Source: Falsirhodobacter flavus
GTDB taxonomy: Bacteria; Pseudomonadota; Alphaproteobacteria; Rhodobacterales; Rhodobacteraceae
DNA: 64,000 bases
Direction of reading: 5' to 3'
NCBI GenBank assembly: GCA_029846755.1
Contig: JARWBI010000009.1
Location: 59,337 to 123,336 of the forward strand
The notes below the pieces were generated by a model that made no database searches, was not told where the DNA came from, and was given only the letters and a program-made list of their open reading frames with translations. The first letter of the stretch is position 1, and each line of letters opens with the position of its first letter. A program made the position numbers and the translations under genes. This document shows positions 60,929-64,000 of the stretch, piece by piece.

Positions 60929-62701
60929 TCAGGCCTCCACCAGCGGACCGGGGTTGTTCACATATGTCTGGTGGATCGCCTGCGCCGCGCGGATCGCCAG
61001 CGCGCCCACCGTCGCAGTCGGGTTATACCCGGCGTTCATCGGGAAGGCCGAAGCGCCGACGACGAACAGGTTGTGGCAGTCCCAGCTTTGCAAATAAGGG
61101 TTCACGACCGAGGTGGTCGGATCAGCCCCCATCACCGCACCGCCGATGACGTGGTCGGATGCGATGACCGCCGTGGTGAACGGCTTGTCGGCGAAGTTGA
61201 ACGGCGTGATGTGCTGTGCGCCCATCTCGCGTGCGATCTCGATGGAACGGTCCATGGTGAATTTCGCCATGTTCCGGTCGCTTTGCGCGTAATCGTAGGT
61301 CAGGCGCAGCAGCGGCACGCCGAACTTGTCGCGATAGGTGGGGTCGAGGTCCAGATACCCGCCCTTCACCGGCATCGAGCAGCCCTGGTTGAAGATCGTG
61401 GTATAGGTCTGGTAGTTGTCCTTGTAGGCCTTCTTGAAGCCGGATCCCCAACGCGGGCTGCCTGCGGGCAGCTTGCCGGCTTTGGAAATCGGCGCACCGT
61501 CGCGGGCCAGCGTCAGGATGCCCGCGCCGCCGATGAAGTCCAGATCCGAGTGGTCGAAGTTGTCGCCGTTGAAATCGTCGATCTGGCTGCCGTGGGCGCC
61601 CGCACCGATGAACGGGTTCATCTGCTCGCCCTCGATCCACATGTCGACGCCGGAGATGGTCTGGAAGCTGAAGTTCCGCCCCACCGTGCCCGATTGGTCG
61701 CGCGGATCGTAAGGCTTGCCGATGCCCGAGGTCAGCATCAGGCGCACGTTGTCCACCTGGAACGCGGTGACGCAGACGATATCGGCATCCTGCACCTGTT
61801 CGCGCCCTTGGGCATCGACATAGGTGACGCCGGTGACGGTCTTGCCGTCCTGCGCCTTGTTCACGCGGATTACGCAGCTTTCGGTGATGACCTTGAAATT
61901 CGGGCGGCGCATCAGCACCGGGAACACGCAGGCCTGCGGCGAGGATTTCGAATAGTTACCGCAGCCATAGGCCAGACAGAAGCCGCAATAGGTGCAGGCC
62001 CCCATGCTGACGCCCAAGGGGTTCACATAGGGCTGCGACAGGTTCGCCGCCGGAATGGTGAAGGGGTGATAGCCCATGCGGGCCGTCGCCTCGTTGAACA
62101 CCTCCATCGAGCGGAGCGTCTTCAGGCGCGGCGTCGGATAGTCGCGCGTGCGGCGACCCTCGAACGGGTTGCCTTCGGGGTCGATCTGGCCGTTGATGTT
62201 GCCCGCCTTGCCCGAGATGCCCGCGATGCGCTCGAACCGGTCATAGAGCGGCTCCATCTCGTCATAGGTGATGCCCCAGTCCTGAAGCTGCATCTCGCCG
62301 TCTTCGGCCTTTGCAAGGCCGTAGCGTTCGATGGTCTTGGACCGGATCTCGAAATCCCACGGGGAGAAGCGCCATGCCATCCCCGCCCAGTGAAAGCCCG
62401 CGCCGCCGACGCCGCCGCCGAGTTCAAAGATGCCGTGTTCGCGCTGCGGGGCCGCCGTCTGGTCGGTCCGGTTGCGGAAGGTCAGCGTGTTGTCCTTGGG
62501 TTTTGCAAGCAATTCCTTGCGGATGCCCCAGCGAAGCTCGTCCGGGTCCACCGCGGGCGGCGTGTGGGTCGAGGTGTCCATCCAAGGGCCACGGTCGATC
62601 GCGACGACGTTCATGCCCGCGCGGGTCAGTTCCTCGGCCATGAGCGAGCCCGCCCAGCCAAGGCCGACGATGACCACGTCGGCTTTATTTTCGGTTGCCA
62701 T
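60929..62701 (-). CDS. GMC-family FAD dehydrogenase, catalytic subunit (complex 2)
   Basis: A 590-residue flavoprotein. The FAD fold is DVVIVGLGWAGSLMAEEL and GMC motifs follow (GVGGAGFHWAGMAWR). Its cysteine cluster differs from complex 1: CTYCGFCLAYGCGNYSKSSP, resembling gluconate 2-dehydrogenase and related enzymes that also hold an Fe-S cluster. It probably oxidises gluconate, a keto-gluconate or a polyol in the periplasm. It is flanked by the Tat small subunit and cytochrome genes and controlled by the LacI regulator at the end of the operon. Confidence 0.92.
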   Translation of the reverse strand: MATENKADVVIVGLGWAGSLMAEELTRAGMNVVAIDRGPWMDTSTHTPPAVDPDELRWGIRKELLAKPKDNTLTFRNRTDQTAAPQREHGIFELGGGVGGAGFHWAGMAWRFSPWDFEIRSKTIERYGLAKAEDGEMQLQDWGITYDEMEPLYDRFERIAGISGKAGNINGQIDPEGNPFEGRRTRDYPTPRLKTLRSMEVFNEATARMGYHPFTIPAANLSQPYVNPLGVSMGACTYCGFCLAYGCGNYSKSSPQACVFPVLMRRPNFKVITESCVIRVNKAQDGKTVTGVTYVDAQGREQVQDADIVCVTAFQVDNVRLMLTSGIGKPYDPRDQSGTVGRNFSFQTISGVDMWIEGEQMNPFIGAGAHGSQIDDFNGDNFDHSDLDFIGGAGILTLARDGAPISKAGKLPAGSPRWGSGFKKAYKDNYQTYTTIFNQGCSMPVKGGYLDLDPTYRDKFGVPLLRLTYDYAQSDRNMAKFTMDRSIEIAREMGAQHITPFNFADKPFTTAVIASDHVIGGAVMGADPTTSVVNPYLQSWDCHNLFVVGASAFPMNAGYNPTATVGALAIRAAQAIHQTYVNNPGPLVEA

Positions 62702-62721
62702 GTTCAGCTGCCTTCGTGTTG

Positions 62722-63444
62722 TCAGTCGCGGGGGATCAGGCTGACGGGTTCCAGATCGAGCTTCTCGCCCACGCGGTCGGCATAGAGGCGGTAGTCATAC
62801 CGCGCGCCGGGAAAGCCGATCAGCTTCCAGCCAGCCATATCCTTGTTGCCGCCATAGATCGGGTCCGAAAAATAGCCTTCGCGCACATTCGCCAGCATCA
62901 GCTCGAAGAACGCCTTGGAGTTCACATCGGGCGAGAGGCTGATCGTGCCTTCCTCCAGCCCGCGCAGGATTTCGTCCTGACGGTCGGGTTGCAGGTCGGC
63001 GAAACTGGCGCGGTCGTTCGTCTGCGCATAGGCTTCCAGCGCCTCCAGGCCCGTCTCATACCGCTCGCGCGGGGTGGCGATGAACTGGGGGGCCTGCATC
63101 AGCGCATCCTCGCCCGCCATCTTCGGCCCTTCGCGATACAGCACGTCGCCCGCGCCATAGGGACCGGCAAGCTGGTCGTCCAGAAACTCGATGCAGCCCG
63201 CCTGCGTGGCCGAGGGTCCGTATTCGTCCTCGGGCATCAGCCGATCGAACGCGGCTTCCAGCGTGCGGCGCTGCGTGTCGTTGGTCAGCACTTGCATCTG
63301 TCCGCCAAGCCGGGCGGGACGCGGCGCGAATGCGGGGTCGAGCGCCATGTCGGTCGGATAGCTGCCAAGCGTTTCCGCACGCGCCACGGTCGCCGTGGCG
63401 GCGGCCATCGCGCCGAATGAAAACAGGGCTTCCCTGCGGTTCAT
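62722..63444 (-). CDS. Gluconate 2-dehydrogenase subunit 3-family Tat small subunit (complex 2)
   Basis: A 240-residue protein with a twin-arginine signal MNRREALFSFGAMAAATATV and the subunit-3 family core (FDRLMPEDEYGPSATQAG; FFELMLANVREGYFSDPIYGG; MAGWKLIGFPGARYDYR). It carries the catalytic GMC subunit across the membrane and stabilises it. The start at 63444 is set by the Tat signal; the longer open frame upstream has no ribosome site or conserved residues. First gene of the four-gene operon 63444-58589. Confidence 0.92.
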   Translation of the reverse strand: MNRREALFSFGAMAAATATVARAETLGSYPTDMALDPAFAPRPARLGGQMQVLTNDTQRRTLEAAFDRLMPEDEYGPSATQAGCIEFLDDQLAGPYGAGDVLYREGPKMAGEDALMQAPQFIATPRERYETGLEALEAYAQTNDRASFADLQPDRQDEILRGLEEGTISLSPDVNSKAFFELMLANVREGYFSDPIYGGNKDMAGWKLIGFPGARYDYRLYADRVGEKLDLEPVSLIPRD

Positions 63445-63925
63445 GCCTTTGCCTTTCCGATCCTGCCGCGACAGGCGCACGCAGGCAAAGCGCGCAGGAA
63501 TACTGCGCGCGGCAGGAACCGCGTTGCGCCGGACGGGCGGGTGAGATGAGTTGGTCGGCACCGCTCATTCATGCGGCACCTGCGTGCTCTTAGCGGAGCG
63601 TCAAAGGCCGCGACAAGATGGCGCACGACGGCATACAGCAAAACCTGTCATTTCGACATATTTCCGAACGGTTTCCGGAGGTTTGGCAGCGACAAACTGA
63701 TGTGGTGCGGCAGGCGCTGCACGAATCCCGGCCGGTGGTCAGGGTGGGAACAGCGCACGGAACTCGCGCCTACCGATGGTCCAGCCAAGAAACAAATAGG
63801 CCAGACGTTCGGATTGACCCGTGGCGATCCCGTCGGTCGCATGGGGGGCGGCACAGGCAGTCTCGCCAGCCGTGCCGGTCAGCCGCGACACCGCCACACT
63901 GCCGAACCCGCGCGCAATGCAATGC
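63445..63925. other. 481-bp intergenic region without a recognised gene
   Basis: This gap separates the complex 2 operon from the carboxylase gene at the right edge and must hold the operon promoter. A 124-codon frame on the plus strand (63571-63945) and a 68-codon frame on the minus strand (63648-63854) show no motif, ribosome site or domain; both look like chance open frames in GC-rich DNA. I see no repeat or RNA gene here. Confidence 0.5.
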
Positions 63926-64000
63926 TTACGCCAATTCGATCATGAGGTCTTTTGCATCGATCTGTGCGCCTTGTGTGACGTGGAGTGCTTTGACGGTTGC
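63926..64000 (-). CDS. C-terminal end of a biotin-dependent carboxylase, probably pyruvate carboxylase (partial)
   Basis: Only the last 24 codons are inside the window; the stop is at 63926-63928. They encode ATVKALHVTQGAQIDAKDLM followed by IELA, the last strands of a biotinyl-lipoyl attachment domain. The wording QIDAKDL fits the C-terminus of pyruvate carboxylases of this bacterial group, enzymes that make oxaloacetate from pyruvate and bicarbonate; other carboxylase carrier subunits remain possible. The biotin lysine motif and the rest lie beyond the right edge. Confidence 0.75.
   Translation of the reverse strand, partial: ATVKALHVTQGAQIDAKDLMIELA

Noticed and set aside
63571..63945. 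A 124-codon plus-strand frame in the intergenic gap
   Set aside because: No domain, signal peptide or ribosome site; composition is that of non-coding GC-rich DNA, and it runs into the carboxylase stop.
1..64000. CRISPR arrays, tRNA/rRNA genes, transposases, integrases or phage genes
   Set aside because: I looked for direct repeat arrays, RNA gene signatures and recombinase motifs on both strands and found none; the accessory genes show no visible mobile-element borders.

Overview
The window is a high-GC stretch of chromosome-like DNA from an alphaproteobacterium, most probably of the Rhodobacteraceae/Paracoccaceae group. Supporting signs are the VPLPA-CTERM sorting tail on the protein at 27305-28699, the wealth of TRAP, TTT and ABC solute transporters, membrane-bound FAD sugar-dehydrogenase complexes, and strong G/C third positions throughout. 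No tRNA, rRNA, IS element or CRISPR array was seen. Almost all genes sit in tight operons with ATGA-type stop/start overlaps.

Region by region. (1) 1-10743: a spermidine/iron-type ABC importer and a fused TRAP permease on the minus strand, a LacI regulator, then on the plus strand a TRAP binding protein, a VOC protein, a RuBisCO-like protein and a DUF1537 four-carbon acid sugar kinase. The last pair matches the 3-oxo-isoapionate (apionate) route. (2) 10751-20326: a nearly complete hydroxyproline catabolic locus (AcnX, 4-hydroxyproline epimerase, D-amino-acid dehydrogenase, polar amino acid ABC importer, pyrroline-2-carboxylate reductase, GntR regulator, DHDPS-like deaminase). (3) 20383-27022: small proteins, then a LysR-controlled hydroxyacid dehydrogenase/RraA/TctCBA operon. 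(4) 27305-36116: a PEP-CTERM-type surface protein, a DUF6880-like protein, an M20 amidohydrolase with an MHS permease, a LysR regulator, a doubly truncated flavin monooxygenase remnant and an Na+/H+ antiporter-family permease. (5) 36441-52391: one eight-gene biosynthetic operon: reducing PKS, one-module NRPS with a cysteine-type thioesterase, a GDSL-like protein lacking its nucleophile, an outer-membrane barrel, an MBL hydrolase, a beta-lactamase-like hydrolase, an acyl-CoA synthetase and an Sfp-type phosphopantetheinyl transferase. A PadR/HAAS pair lies upstream. (6) 53815-63444: two three-subunit FAD sugar/polyol dehydrogenase complexes (Tat small subunit, GMC flavoprotein, triheme cytochrome c), one beside a LysR regulator and one with a LacI regulator. 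(7) The right edge cuts the biotinyl C-terminus of a carboxylase, probably pyruvate carboxylase.

Taken together the window is an accessory catabolic and secondary-metabolism neighbourhood. Each uptake system is paired with its own regulator and enzymes, so substrate entry and breakdown can be switched as units. The PKS/NRPS operon carries its own activation (PPTase, acyl-CoA synthetase) and possibly export or self-protection functions (barrel protein and hydrolases). It is the best candidate for an undescribed system: a polyketide-acylated amino acid released by a Cys-thioesterase, with a threonine-like A-domain code.
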